From Pseudofrankia coriaricola (GTDB lineage: Bacteria; Actinomycetota; Actinomycetes; Frankiales; Frankiaceae): a stretch of DNA of 64,000 nucleotides. The notes beneath the pieces were generated by a model. The model had not been told where the DNA came from and did not search any database. It was given only the letters and a program-made list of their open reading frames with translations. Within the stretch, counting starts at the first letter, position 1, and each line of letters opens with the position of its first letter. Shown here piece by piece: positions 52,959 to 62,968 of this stretch. The DNA lies in contig NZ_MBLO01000022.1 of NCBI RefSeq assembly GCF_001854805.1, positions 1 through 64,000 on the forward strand. The letters are read 5' to 3'. The position numbers and the translations under genes were made by a program.

Positions 52959-53806
52959 CACCGGCCCCGGCCGGCGTGGCCGTTCGAGATCTGGGCCCTG
53001 ACGTGCCTGATGGCGAGGCGCATCCTGAGCCCGGCGGGGAGGGCTGGGCCTCGATTGCCGAGGCGCTCAACAGGCGGATGGCGGCTTGCCGGATGAGTCA
53101 ACATCGGCTGGCCGAGGTGTCGGGGATCTCGGTAGCGACGATCCGCATGCTTCAGCGGGGCGCCGGTGGTCGTCGGGCCCGCGACGACACCCTGGCCGCC
53201 CTGTCCCGGGCACTGGACTGGCCGGGCGACCACCTGCTCAGGGTTCTCCTCGGCGAGCAGCCCGCCGACGTCGCCGGCAGTCGGCCAGGTGCTATCGGCG
53301 TCGGGAAGCGGCGGTCCGGCCAGGCCGAGAACCGCCGGGAGAACGGACGCGCCACTGATGCCGCGGGCGGTACCCGGGCCGGGCGGCGGGTGGCCGGCGG
53401 TGACGGTGAATGGCGGTCGCTGGCCGCGGTTGCCGAGGACTTGAGCGTGGTCGTCGAGCTGCTTGCCGACCTGCTCGACCGGTTGGCTGACCTCCCTGCG
53501 GTTAGGCAGGGATGCGGATCCGCAGCGGGGGAGGACGCGGTGTCCGACGTCGGGAGCGAGGGATGCTTGTTCGGGGTGGTGAGCTTCGCCGATCCCGGCC
53601 ACACGCGGGCGTTGGCGGTGTGTCTGCCGTTCGAGTCGCCGAGCGCTGCTCGTGCGTACGCGCGTCGCCAAGGCTTGGCGCACAGCCTGGTCAGCCCGTT
53701 GGCGTTCGACACGACCGCCGACGCGGCCGTCGACGGCGCCGTCAGCAACGGGCAGGACGATGCGGCCGAGACCGCCACCGAACTGGTCGTGGCGCGCGCC
53801 GGCTGA
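52955..53806 (+). CDS. XRE-family DNA-binding protein
   Basis: 283 residues from a GTG overlapping the upstream stop (GTGA). A helix-turn-helix spans about 25-85: SIAEALNRRMAACRMSQHRL, AEVSGISVATIRMLQRG and DTLAALSRALDWPGDHLLRV. A Gly/Arg-rich linker is followed by a helical segment (LAAVAEDLSVVVELLADLLD) and a small alpha/beta C-terminal part (FGVVSFADPGHTRALAVCLP). It may control transfer genes of the element, given the relaxase gene 370 bp downstream. No catalytic motif is visible. Confidence 0.7.
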   Translation: MTPAPAGVAVRDLGPDVPDGEAHPEPGGEGWASIAEALNRRMAACRMSQHRLAEVSGISVATIRMLQRGAGGRRARDDTLAALSRALDWPGDHLLRVLLGEQPADVAGSRPGAIGVGKRRSGQAENRRENGRATDAAGGTRAGRRVAGGDGEWRSLAAVAEDLSVVVELLADLLDRLADLPAVRQGCGSAAGEDAVSDVGSEGCLFGVVSFADPGHTRALAVCLPFESPSAARAYARRQGLAHSLVSPLAFDTTADAAVDGAVSNGQDDAAETATELVVARAG

Positions 53807-54176
53807 CGCGCCGCCTTGGGCCGGCCGCTCGCTGATTGCTGCCGGCGCAATGGGGACCTACCTGTGCCGTCTTGGGGCCTGCGATGTCTCCAGGGATGTC
53901 CTGCGCGATGCGTGCATCCGCGCGATTACGTCGCGATGCCGTTCGCGGTGTCTCTTGCGATGTCGTTCGCGGTGACAGCGGGCGGCAGCGTCGGGGCTTT
54001 CGGGTATCCCGCGCCGCCCGGGTCTGGGCCGCGCGGGTGCCGTCCTGGCGAGCGGGAGGCGACATGGCGCGGCCCGATCCAGGCCCGGTCCAGCGAACCG
54101 GGCCACAGCTGGCAGCGGAAGTCGACAGCCGTCCGGAGGGTGCTGACCCGGTCCGGCCTGGTGGGGCAGGTCGTCG
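53807..54176. other. 370-bp region upstream of the relaxase with direct repeats
   Basis: No gene is supported. GCGATGCCGTTCGCGGTGTC (53933-53952) is repeated with two mismatches at 53957-53976, a period of 24 bases. Related GCGATG words occur just upstream. Repeats directly before a MobF relaxase gene are candidates for the transfer origin or for binding sites of the adjacent XRE protein. Confidence 0.45.
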
Positions 54177-57100
54177 GTGATCGCGACGGCAAAAGTGCTG
54201 CGGGTCCGGGCCCGGGATACCGGGCAAATCGCGAGGGCGGCGCGGGCGGTCGTGAACTACGTCCAGGGTGGGCAGCCGCAGGCGGCCGATCCGTTGGCGC
54301 GGTATTACGGCCGGGGCCACGCGCAGGGGCGGGCGCGCGGGTCGGCGGCCGGGCTGGTCGGGCTGCGGGGCGAAGTGTCCGGGCTGGCGTTGGAACGACT
54401 GCTGCGCGGCGAGCACGCGGTCACCGGCCGGCCGTTGCTCGCGGCGACGGGTTCCGCGGGCCGGGTGATCCGCCTCCCCCCTGCGGACAGCGGGGCCCAG
54501 ACGACCGACCCCAGACCTGATGATCTGTTGACGCTGGCGCAGGCGGCGGCGCTGGCCGGGGTCGGCGCTACCTATCTACGCCGCCTGGTCAGCCGTACCA
54601 GTCCCACTCCCGCAGCAACCGCACCACCGACGATCGATATCTCTGCCGCGGTCGGCGTGCCTGCTGATGACCGTGCCAGCCCGGCGGCGCCACTGGTCGG
54701 CGAGGGGACCGTCCAGCAACCGGCGAACCAGCTGGCCGGGGTGCGAGGGCCGGACGGGCGGTGGCTGGTCCGGCGGGGCGAGTTGGACCGGTGGTGCGCG
54801 GCGCGGACCGCGCCGGCGACCGTGATCGGCTACGACGTGGTGTGCGCGGCGCCGAAGTCGGTGAGTCTGCTGTGGGCGTTCGGCGACGACGCGCTTCGCG
54901 CCGATGTCGCCGCCGCGCTGGACGCGGCGGTGGACGCGACGATCGGCTATCTGGAACGCCATGGCGCGTTCGGGGTCGTGTGTGGCGAGAGCCGTCACGC
55001 GTTGGGCCTGGCGGTGGCGTCCTATTTGCACGACGTCTCGCGCAGCGTCGAGGCGCACCTGCACGTCCACAACATTGTGATCAACGCGGTCGTCGTCCCC
55101 GCCGAGCCCGACGGCGAGCCGCAGGCGGGGGAGGGGTGCTGGGAGTGGCGGGCGCTCGACGGGGAGCTGTTCCTCGCTGAGGTCAAGACCGCCGGCCACG
55201 TCGGCGCGGCGGTGCTGCGCCACGAGCTGTCCGCGCGCCGTGGGGTCGTGTGGGAGTCGGCGCGTAACGGGGTTGCCGAGATCGCGTCGTTTCCGCCCGA
55301 TCTGTTGGCGGCGTTCTCGACGCGGCATGGCGAGGTCGTCGAGGAGTTCGCCCAGCTGGTCGCGGCCGGTTTCGAACCGTCCGCCGCGACCGAGGCCGCG
55401 GCGCAGCGCGGCTCCCGCCCCGCCAAGCGGGTGCTCGCCGACGCCCAGGTCCAGGCGCTTCAGACCGAACGGCTGGCGGCTGCGGGCTTCACGGTCGAGC
55501 AGATCCGCGGCCTCGCCCCCGCACGGCCTGCCCCGGCCCGTCCCGCTGTCTTCGACGAGGAAACGGTCGGCGGGCTGTTCACCCGGCTGGCCGGGCCGGT
55601 CGGGCTGACCGAACATGCCACGACGTTCACCCGCCGCGACGTCGTCCAGCATGTCGCCACGTTCGCCGGAGACCGGCTCAGCGCGGACGGCATCGAGCAG
55701 CTCGCCGACCGGTTCCTCGCCGACCAGCGGGTCGTCGTCCTGCACGACACCGGGCGCACCCGGCGCCGGCATCAACCCGAGTGCCTCTACTCCGTCGAAA
55801 GCCTGCTCGCCGCCGAGGACACCGTGTTCGCGCTGATCCGCCAGGGCCAGGTCGCCGCCGGCGCCCCACCCCGGCTGCTCGTCGACCCGGCGAGGCTCGA
55901 CTCCTCTCTGGCCGCCCTCGTCGCCCCGGCCCCGACGGCACTCGCCCCTGAGGAACGGCCGGCGCTGTCCGCCGAGCAGATCGAGCTGATCCGCCGACTG
56001 CTGGCCAGCGGCGACCTGGTCCGCCCCATCGTCGGCCCGGCTGGGACAGGCAAGACCGAGGCCATGCGCGCCCTGACCGTCCTTGTCACCGCCGCCGGGC
56101 GCGGAGTGTTCGCCACGGCGCATGGTGGCCGGCAGGCCGAGGAGCTCGCCGAGAGGATCGGCGTCCCCGCTCGGGTTGTCACCAGCTGGCTGACGCTGCT
56201 CGACAACGTCGACGACCCGGCCGCCGTGTGGCTGCCGGGGTCGGTGCTGATCGTCGATGAGGCGACCCAGGTCTCCACCCGGCACGCCGAACGCCTCCTG
56301 CGCCACGCCACCCGCACCGGCACCGTGGTGATCCTGCTCGGCGATCCCGCCCAGCTCGGCTCCGTCGACGCCGGCGGCTGGTTCACCCACCTGGCCACCC
56401 ACACCGCCGACATCCCCACACTCACGACGGTGCACCGCCAGGTTGGCGCCGAGATGACACCGATCCGCGCCGCGCTCGCCGCCCTGCGCGCCGACACCGC
56501 CCCGGCGACCCGCGCCGCCCTGACCCGACTCGCCGACACCGGCCACATCGCCCTCGCCGACACCGCCGACGCCCTCCTCGAGCGCGCCGTCACCGACTGG
56601 TACACCGAACGCCGCCAAACCCTGGCTGCCGCGGCTGGCGACGCCGCGGCGAGCGGCGCGCCGGAACGCGCCGAACCCGACAGCGCGAACGGCGCGAACG
56701 GCGCGAACGGCGCGGACACGCGCCGCGCAGGCGGCGCGAACCAGATGAGCGCGCCGGTACGCGCACCGATCCGCGCCGCCTCTCCCGGCCCAGCCGCGCC
56801 GACCGCCGCCGCCTCGAACACGGGGCCCGTGCCGACGGGAGCCCGCCGCATCCGGCGGAGTCCGAGAACCGCGCCGGCCCGGCCGGCAACGGTGCGCATG
56901 ATGGCCGAGCGGCAACGCGACGTCGACACCCTCAACACCAACGCCCGCGTCCTCCTCGCCGCCGACGGCACCCTGACCGGCCCAGTTCTGACCGCTGCGG
57001 GACGGGAGTTCCAAGCCGGCGACGAGGTCATCACCCTCACCCAGGCCGGCCACACCCTCATCCCCACTGGCCGGCCAACGTCGGCCTACATCCGCACCGG

Positions 57101-58853
57101 CACCGTCGGCATCATCACCGCCGTCCACCCCGCCGACACCGCCCACGAGCAGACACTCGAGGTGTACTTCCCGAGCAAAGGCACCGTGCGCGTGCCCTGG
57201 GAGTACCTGACGCACCGGTTCGAGGACGGCCGCGACGGCGGCCTCGGCCACGCCTACGCCATCACCGCCGCCAAGGCCCAAGGCGCCACCCTGGAGACCG
57301 CCCGGGCCATCGTCCCCGACGACACCACCCGCCCGGCGCTCTACGTCATGCTCTCGCGCGCCCGCACCGACCTACACGCCTACGTCCTACGCCGCGACGA
57401 GCTCCGCCACCGTGACGACGACGAGAACTGGCTACCTCAGATCGCCGACGCCGAGGCCGGCGGACCGCTCGATCGACTCGCCGACCAGCTCGCCCGTACC
57501 CGGACCGAACGCCTCGCCACCGACCGCGACCCCGACGCAGCTGCCGTCCACCAACTCCGCCTCCGCCACAGCCTCGCCGAACTCGCGGCCCTGCGCTTCA
57601 CCGCCGGACCGGCATACCGACCCATCGGCGCGAGCACGAACCGGGCCAGCGCGGCCGCGCCTGATCGCGCGCCGGACGCGCCGCGCCAAGCGCCGCCGGC
57701 GCCCGCCGACGCGCCGCACGCTCCGCCGTCCGCGCCATCCACCGGGACGGCCGCGCCGGACGGGGCGCCGTTCGCGCCGACCCGCGCTGGTCTCCCACGC
57801 CAGGTGGCGCTCCGGCGCGCCGAGCTCGCCGCCGAAGCCGCGCTCCGCGCCGCCGCGCTCACAGCCCCACCGGCCGCGCTGCTGGCTCGGATCGGCCCGC
57901 GGCCCACGGCAGGTTCCCAGCAGGCCGGCTGGGAGGACGCGGTCGCCGCGCTGGCGATCTATCGAGCTCGCCACCAACCGGCCGCCCCCGTCCACGACCC
58001 GGGCCCGCCACCCGGCGCCTACCCCGACGACCGGCGCCGCGACCCGTGGCTACGCCACTACGACCAGGCCGTCCACCTCGCCGCCACCTGGGCCAGCACC
58101 CTCCCGGAGCCGGCCCAGGGCCGGTTCCGCAGCCCGCGCGAGAGCGTGCCGCGCGACCAGGCGATCGCCGGTCTGCACGCCCTGCTCGATCACGGCCACC
58201 CCGCCGACCAGATCCACACCGCGCTCACCCGCCAGCCTGTCACCGACGTCCAGGCGGCCGCCGCGGTCCTGGCACACCGCGTCGTCGACCTGTGCACGCA
58301 GGCCGGGCTCGACCCGGCGCTCTACGACCTCCCCACGCCACGCACCGCCCAGGACGAGTGGAACCAGACCACCCGCCTCCTGGAGACCGCCGAGATCGGG
58401 CACCTCGCCACCCGGCCTACCGGCGACTTGGCCTCCGAACGCCGCACCCTCGACGAACATCTCCGCCCGGCGGACGATGCCGACGCGGGGGAGCTGTCTT
58501 CGCGAGACCGCGCCTTGGCGCAGACCCGGCTGGCCCGGCTCGACGCCGCGCTCGACCGCCACACCAGCCACGCCCTTCTACGTGCCCAAGCCGAACCGCC
58601 TGGCTACCTCGTCGCGCTGCTCGGCCCCCGCCCCACCGGGCAGCACACGACCGCGTGGGACGACGCCGCCAGGCGCGTTGAGCACTACCGCCACCACCAC
58701 GTCGGCCTGCCCCACAGCACCCCCGCCATCTCGGGAGACGCCGACCCTGCCCGCGCAGCGCTCGGGAACCGCCCGCCCGACCCGCACGCCGCCGCGGCCT
58801 ACGACCAGGCCCACCAACCCGGGCCCGACCTCGACCCGCAACTACCGCTGTAA
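54177..58853 (+). CDS. MobF-type conjugative relaxase-helicase
   Basis: 1558 residues from a GTG. The relaxase domain (1-400) has N-terminal Tyr residues (VVNYVQGGQ, LARYYGRGH) and the metal-binding His triad in EAHLHVHN (H294, H296, H298). Between them lies an embedded excisionase-like HTH (LLTLAQAAALAGVGATYLRR, then GRWLVRRGELDRW), an unusual insertion. The RecD/TraI-like helicase follows: Walker A VGPAGTGKTEAMRALT (about 620), VLIVDEATQV, GDPAQLGSV (about 720) and HAYAITAAKAQGATLE (about 1022). The tail is Ala/Pro-rich with two copies of an RIGPRP/LLGPRP module (about 1230 and 1480). It nicks and unwinds transfer DNA. No coupling protein or T4SS gene is seen in the window. Confidence 0.88.
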   Translation: MIATAKVLRVRARDTGQIARAARAVVNYVQGGQPQAADPLARYYGRGHAQGRARGSAAGLVGLRGEVSGLALERLLRGEHAVTGRPLLAATGSAGRVIRLPPADSGAQTTDPRPDDLLTLAQAAALAGVGATYLRRLVSRTSPTPAATAPPTIDISAAVGVPADDRASPAAPLVGEGTVQQPANQLAGVRGPDGRWLVRRGELDRWCAARTAPATVIGYDVVCAAPKSVSLLWAFGDDALRADVAAALDAAVDATIGYLERHGAFGVVCGESRHALGLAVASYLHDVSRSVEAHLHVHNIVINAVVVPAEPDGEPQAGEGCWEWRALDGELFLAEVKTAGHVGAAVLRHELSARRGVVWESARNGVAEIASFPPDLLAAFSTRHGEVVEEFAQLVAAGFEPSAATEAAAQRGSRPAKRVLADAQVQALQTERLAAAGFTVEQIRGLAPARPAPARPAVFDEETVGGLFTRLAGPVGLTEHATTFTRRDVVQHVATFAGDRLSADGIEQLADRFLADQRVVVLHDTGRTRRRHQPECLYSVESLLAAEDTVFALIRQGQVAAGAPPRLLVDPARLDSSLAALVAPAPTALAPEERPALSAEQIELIRRLLASGDLVRPIVGPAGTGKTEAMRALTVLVTAAGRGVFATAHGGRQAEELAERIGVPARVVTSWLTLLDNVDDPAAVWLPGSVLIVDEATQVSTRHAERLLRHATRTGTVVILLGDPAQLGSVDAGGWFTHLATHTADIPTLTTVHRQVGAEMTPIRAALAALRADTAPATRAALTRLADTGHIALADTADALLERAVTDWYTERRQTLAAAAGDAAASGAPERAEPDSANGANGANGADTRRAGGANQMSAPVRAPIRAASPGPAAPTAAASNTGPVPTGARRIRRSPRTAPARPATVRMMAERQRDVDTLNTNARVLLAADGTLTGPVLTAAGREFQAGDEVITLTQAGHTLIPTGRPTSAYIRTGTVGIITAVHPADTAHEQTLEVYFPSKGTVRVPWEYLTHRFEDGRDGGLGHAYAITAAKAQGATLETARAIVPDDTTRPALYVMLSRARTDLHAYVLRRDELRHRDDDENWLPQIADAEAGGPLDRLADQLARTRTERLATDRDPDAAAVHQLRLRHSLAELAALRFTAGPAYRPIGASTNRASAAAPDRAPDAPRQAPPAPADAPHAPPSAPSTGTAAPDGAPFAPTRAGLPRQVALRRAELAAEAALRAAALTAPPAALLARIGPRPTAGSQQAGWEDAVAALAIYRARHQPAAPVHDPGPPPGAYPDDRRRDPWLRHYDQAVHLAATWASTLPEPAQGRFRSPRESVPRDQAIAGLHALLDHGHPADQIHTALTRQPVTDVQAAAAVLAHRVVDLCTQAGLDPALYDLPTPRTAQDEWNQTTRLLETAEIGHLATRPTGDLASERRTLDEHLRPADDADAGELSSRDRALAQTRLARLDAALDRHTSHALLRAQAEPPGYLVALLGPRPTGQHTTAWDDAARRVEHYRHHHVGLPHSTPAISGDADPARAALGNRPPDPHAAAAYDQAHQPGPDLDPQLPL

Positions 58854-58928
58854 TCGGTCGCTGGCTTTGGCGTGCGGGCCGACCCCTGGTTCGGCCGAAG
58901 CGCGATATCGGTTATCTCGACAAGCACG

Positions 58929-58947
58929 GAGCCAAGCCTTTTGGCTC
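58929..58947. terminator. hairpin downstream of the relaxase gene
   Basis: GAGCCAA and TTGGCTC form a 7-bp stem with a 5-base loop, 76 bases after the relaxase stop. There is no T-tract. It is a possible terminator; the rest of the 180-bp gap up to the IS element is featureless. Confidence 0.35.
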
Positions 58948-59040
58948 TCGCACGCCCGATCGGCGACGCCAGCAGAGCGCAACGCCCGGATGATGCTCGA
59001 GGCCCCAGCAGCCGGCGGCCGTATGCACGTCGCGCGCTAG

Positions 59041-59065
59041 TACGGCAGCCGTAGTTTTGTGATCA
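59041..59065. repeat. IS701 left terminal inverted repeat
   Basis: Pairs with 62966-62990. The outer 11 bases TACGGCAGCCG and the inner GTTTTGTGATCA are identical in both ends. Confidence 0.85.
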
Positions 59066-59112
59066 TTTGATCTGGGTGGGCTGGTGGTGGGTGGCCGGGT
59101 CGGCATGGCCGG

Positions 59113-60159
59113 GTGTCGGTCCCGGGACGCGGAACGGCCACCGGTGATCGTCGCGGGTTTGTGACGACTCGTTTGGATCTACCGGTGGCCGCGGGCCACA
59201 GCATAGACAGTGATCGTTTACTGGGTGAGTTCGAGGGGCTGCTCGACCGGATCGGTGGCCGGTTTAGTCGGGTCGAGACCCGGCGGCGGGTGCGGTCGTT
59301 CCTGCTCGGACTGATGGCGGGTCTCGGGCGGGCGAACTGCTGGACGCTGGCCGAACAGGCCGGCGAAGCCAACCCGCACGGAATGCAACGGCTGCTGGCC
59401 CGGGCGGTCTGGGACGCCGACGAGGTCCGCGACGACCTGCGCAGCTATGTCGTCGAGCGGCTCGGCACCGGTGGCGCGGTGTTGGTCGTCGACGAGACCG
59501 GCGACCTGAAGAAGGGCAGCCACACCGTCGGCGTCCAGCGCCAGTACACCGGCACCGCCGGCCGGATCGAGAACGCCCAGGTCGCGGTCTACCTCGCCTA
59601 CGCCACCGACCGCGGCCACGCCTTCATCGACCGCGCCCTCTACCTGCCACGTTCCTGGACCGAAGACCGCGACCGGTGCGCCGCGGCCGGCGTCCCCGAG
59701 CAGACCGGGTTCGCCACCAAGCCGGCCCTGGCCCGCCAGATGCTCACCCGGGCCCTCGACGCCGACGTGACGGCAACCTGGATCGCGGCCGACGAGGTCT
59801 ACGGCAACGACCCGGCCCTACGCAAGGAGCTGGCCCACCGCGGTCTGGGCTATGTCCTCGCCGTCGCGAAGGACCACCGGATCGTCACCGGTATCGGCAC
59901 CCGCAAGGCCGTCGAGCTCGCCGTGCGCCTCCCAGACCGCGCCTGGCAGCAGGTCTGCGCCGGCGCCGGCTCGAAAGGCCACCGGTACTACGACTGGGCG
60001 CTGCTCGACACGACCGACACCGACCTGCCCGGCCGGCACTGGCTACTCGTCCGTCGCAACCAGACAACCGGCGAGTACGCCTTCTACCGCGCCCACGCCC
60101 CCAGCCCGGTCCCGCTCGCCGCCCTGGTCCAGGTCGCCGCCCGACGCTGGCACGTCGAG
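59113..60159 (+). pseudogene. IS701 transposase, N-terminal part
   Basis: About 349 codons from GTG 59113; GTG 59161 is an alternative start. The DDE-type transposase is recognisable from VETRRRVRSFLLGLMAGLGR, GAVLVVDETGDLKKGSHTVG (first catalytic Asp), the QRQYTGTAGRIENAQVAVYL box, DVTATWIAADEVYGNDPALR (second Asp) and VAARRWHVE. At RRWHVE the reading frame enters foreign sequence (IGYTQCI and a stop). Family members continue ESFQ..K..., and that continuation is found at 62645-62968. The protein as it stands lacks the final catalytic Glu region and should be inactive. Confidence 0.85.
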
Positions 60160-60220
60160 ATCGGCTACACACAGTGCATCTGAAAATGGCGGCGCTGGGG
60201 TGGGCGGGCCGATAATCAGT

Positions 60221-60430
60221 GTGGATGCGTTGCTGCGGCTGGCGGCTTTGGTCGTCCGGTTGCGGTCGGTGACGGATAGGTCCGGAGATGGTGAGAGATG
60301 TCCGGCGAGCGTGGTGAGCCCCCCAGTCGGGGGTGTGGCCGAGGCTTCCCGTCGAGCGGCGGGGGATGGCGGTGCGCCTGCTGGCGGGGTGGCTGGCTCG
60401 GGTCGTGATGGCCGGGGGTGGTGCCGATGA
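60221..60430 (+). CDS. small ORF coupled to the serine recombinase
   Basis: 69 codons from a GTG (VDALLRLAALVVRLRSVTDR), ending in TGA that overlaps the recombinase ATG as ATGA. The first 20 residues are helical, and the rest is Gly/Ala/Arg-rich. The coupling suggests a helper such as a directionality factor, or just a leader frame that delivers ribosomes to the recombinase gene. No homologue is recognised, so I keep confidence low. Confidence 0.4.
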   Translation: MDALLRLAALVVRLRSVTDRSGDGERCPASVVSPPVGGVAEASRRAAGDGGAPAGGVAGSGRDGRGWCR

Positions 60431-62604
60431 GCACGGCGGGGTCTGTGCTGGGCAGCAGGTCGGAGAGCCGGATCCGGCCGGAGCACACTGATCGCGCGGC
60501 GGTTGTCTATGTGCGGCAGTCCAGCCGGCAGCAGGTTGTCGAGCACGCCGAGTCGACGCGGGTGCAGTACGCGCTGGTCGAGCGGGCGGTGGGTCTGGGC
60601 TGGGCGCGGTCGCGGGTGATGGTCATCGATGACGACCTGGGTGTGTCGGCGGCGGTCGCCGGTTCCCGGGCGGGGTTCGCGCGGCTGGTCACCGAGGTGA
60701 CGATGGGGCGGGTCGGTCTGGTGCTGGGGGTGGAGATGTCCCGGCTGGCCCGCACCGGCCGGGACTGGCATCAGTTGATCGAGCTGTGTTCGCTGGCGGG
60801 GACGTTGCTGGCCGACCTCGACGGGGTCTATGACCCTGCCGTCTACAACGATCGTCTGTTGCTGGGGTTGAAGGGCACGATGTCGGAGGCCGAGCTGTGG
60901 CTGATCCGGCAGCGGATGTGGGGCGGGAAGCTGGCCAAGGCCGAACGCGGCGAGTTGGCGTGGGCGCTGCCGATCGGCTACTGGCGCGACCGCGCCGGGC
61001 AGGTGGTGTTCGACCCGGACGAGCAGGCCCGGACCGTGGTCCGGCTGGTCTTCGACCTGTTCGACCGGCTCGGGACGGCGAACGGCGTGCTGCGCTGGCT
61101 GGTCGAGCACCAGGTGCAGCTGCCGGTGCGTTCCCACGGCGGGGTCGACAAGGGTGAGCTGACCTGGCGGCGCCCCAACCGGGAAACCCTGCAGGTCATG
61201 CTGCACAACCCCATCTACGCCGGGTACTACGCCTACGGCCGCCGCCGCGTGGATGCGCGGCGCAGGAAGGCGGGCCGGCCCAGCACGGGGCGGGTGGTGC
61301 GCGCGATGGATGACTGGCATGTGCTGCTGCCCGACCGGATGCCGGCCTACATCAGCGCCGACCGGTATGCCGCGAACCTGGCCCGCATGCAGGCCAACCG
61401 GCAGATCGCCGCCTCACCTGGGGCGCCCAGGTCGGGATCGGCGCTGCTGGCGGGTCTGCTGCGCTGCGGACGGTGCGGGCATCGGATGACGGTCAGTTAC
61501 CACACCCCGGCCAGCCGGTTCCCGTCGCATAACTACCACTGCGGCTACCTGCTCGCGACCTATGGCACCGGCCAGGCATGCCAGCACCTGGCCGGCCCGG
61601 CACTGGACCGCTTCATGACCGGCCAGCTGCTCGACGCCGTCGCCCCCGCCGCGTTGGAGGTCTCCCTGGCCGCGGCCGCCCACGCCGAGGCAGACCGGGC
61701 CGAGCTGGACACCCTGTGGTGCCAGCGGCTGGAACGCGCCCGCTACACCGCCCAGCGCGCCCGGCGCCAGTACCAGCTCGCCGAACCGGAAAACCGGCTG
61801 GTCACCCGCCAGCTGGAAACCGACTGGGAGACGGCGCTGGCCGACCTCGACCGACTCGAAACCGACTACCAACGGTTCATCGAGACACGCCCGCAGACGC
61901 TCACCGCCGCCGAACGGGCGACCATCACCGCCCTCGCCCACGACCTGCCCGCGCTCTGGAACGCGCCGACCACCAGCCAGACCGACCGCAAACAGCTCCT
62001 ACGCGCCCTGATCGACGAGATCACCGTGACGGTCGTCGGCACCAGCGAGCTCGTCGACGTCACCATCACCTGGGCCGGCGGGCACCAGACCCGCAGTCGC
62101 ACCACCCGCCCGGTCGCCCGCCTCGACCAGCTCTCCTACTACCCCCACCTGGTCGAACGGATCACCGAACTCGCCGGTGCCGGCCACTCCAGCCGGCAGA
62201 TCGCCGACCAGCTCAACGCCGAGGGACTACGCCCACCCAAACGCACCACCCGGTTCGGCCCCGGCCAGATCCTCACGCTGACCCGACGGCTCGGAATCGG
62301 GGTCCACCACCCCCGCGACACCCGCACCGCCCTGGCCAACCCCGGCCCCGGCCGGTGGTCAGTGGCCGGCCTCGCCGTCGCCCTGAACATGCCAACCGCC
62401 ACCCTCTACAACTGGATCTACCGAGGATGGATCACCGCCGAGCGCCACCCGGACGGCAGATCCTGGATCATCCTCGCCGACGACGCCGAGATCAGGCGGC
62501 TCCGCGAACGCCGGGACCGCCCACCCGGCTACTACACCCGAGCCCGCTGGACCCAGCCCCGCCCAGCACCGCCAGACCACGGCATGAACGGAACCCGGAC
62601 ATGA
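60427..62604 (+). CDS. large serine recombinase
   Basis: 725 residues from the ATG at 60427 (ATGA overlap with the small ORF; GTG at 60418 is possible). The catalytic domain has AAVVYVRQSSRQQVVEHAES with the nucleophilic Ser among QSS (about 30), VLGVEMSRLARTGRDWHQLI and LLLGLKGTMSEAELWLIRQR. The recombinase domain follows (LPIGYWRDRAGQVVFDPDEQ, NPIYAGYYAYGRRR), then a zinc ribbon (LLRCGRCGHRM with a later Cys pair), a coiled coil (about 425-500) and an HTH-like tail (SVAGLAVALNMPTATLYNWI). It is full length and looks active. It would catalyse excision and integration of the element in which it lies. Confidence 0.88.
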   Translation: MSTAGSVLGSRSESRIRPEHTDRAAVVYVRQSSRQQVVEHAESTRVQYALVERAVGLGWARSRVMVIDDDLGVSAAVAGSRAGFARLVTEVTMGRVGLVLGVEMSRLARTGRDWHQLIELCSLAGTLLADLDGVYDPAVYNDRLLLGLKGTMSEAELWLIRQRMWGGKLAKAERGELAWALPIGYWRDRAGQVVFDPDEQARTVVRLVFDLFDRLGTANGVLRWLVEHQVQLPVRSHGGVDKGELTWRRPNRETLQVMLHNPIYAGYYAYGRRRVDARRRKAGRPSTGRVVRAMDDWHVLLPDRMPAYISADRYAANLARMQANRQIAASPGAPRSGSALLAGLLRCGRCGHRMTVSYHTPASRFPSHNYHCGYLLATYGTGQACQHLAGPALDRFMTGQLLDAVAPAALEVSLAAAAHAEADRAELDTLWCQRLERARYTAQRARRQYQLAEPENRLVTRQLETDWETALADLDRLETDYQRFIETRPQTLTAAERATITALAHDLPALWNAPTTSQTDRKQLLRALIDEITVTVVGTSELVDVTITWAGGHQTRSRTTRPVARLDQLSYYPHLVERITELAGAGHSSRQIADQLNAEGLRPPKRTTRFGPGQILTLTRRLGIGVHHPRDTRTALANPGPGRWSVAGLAVALNMPTATLYNWIYRGWITAERHPDGRSWIILADDAEIRRLRERRDRPPGYYTRARWTQPRPAPPDHGMNGTRT

Positions 62605-62644
62605 AAGACGATCACAGCTTCAGGAGCACCAACAGTGGCTCACT

Positions 62645-62968
62645 GAGGAAAGCTTCCAGACCTGCAAGGAACTCACCGCCCTCGACCAGCACCAGGTCCG
62701 AACCTGGACGTCCTGGCACCGCTGGACGATCCTCGCGATGCTCGCCCACGCCTACCTGACCATCACCGCCGCCGACCAACGCGACCAGCCCACCGACGAC
62801 CGACTGCTACCCATCACCGTCAACGCGACCCGCAGGCTGTTCCTGGCATTCCTCGCCCTGCCCACCGCCACCCTCGACCACATCCTGCGCTGGTCCTGGT
62901 GGCGACGCCGCCACCAGGCCAACGCCAAGACCAGCCACTACCGACGACGCAACCATCAACTCAACTGA
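62645..62968 (+). pseudogene. IS701 transposase, C-terminal part
   Basis: 107 codons in the same frame as the N-terminal part once the insert is removed. EESFQTCKELTALDQHQVRT carries the last catalytic Glu region, followed by WHRWTILAMLAHAYLTITAA, the usual IS701 C-terminal signature, and an Arg-rich end. The stop codon lies inside the right inverted repeat. It has no start codon of its own near the junction. Confidence 0.85.

Larger units (their letters stand above)
60160..62647. mobile_element. serine-recombinase element inserted in the IS701 transposase
   Basis: The transposase coding sequence breaks after GTCGAG (GAG at 60157-60159) and resumes at GAGGAAAGC (GAG at 62645-62647). Removing 2488 bases restores HVEESFQ in frame. 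GAG is therefore the shared core at both junctions, as expected for serine-recombinase crossover over a central dinucleotide. The insert holds a small open frame and the recombinase gene only, so it is a minimal self-mobile element. No inverted ends are evident. Confidence 0.8.

Noticed and set aside
54576-57281. 900-codon frame opposite the relaxase gene
   Set aside because: Antisense shadow with Gly/Arg-rich composition and no motif; the relaxase reading has clear His-triad and helicase motifs.
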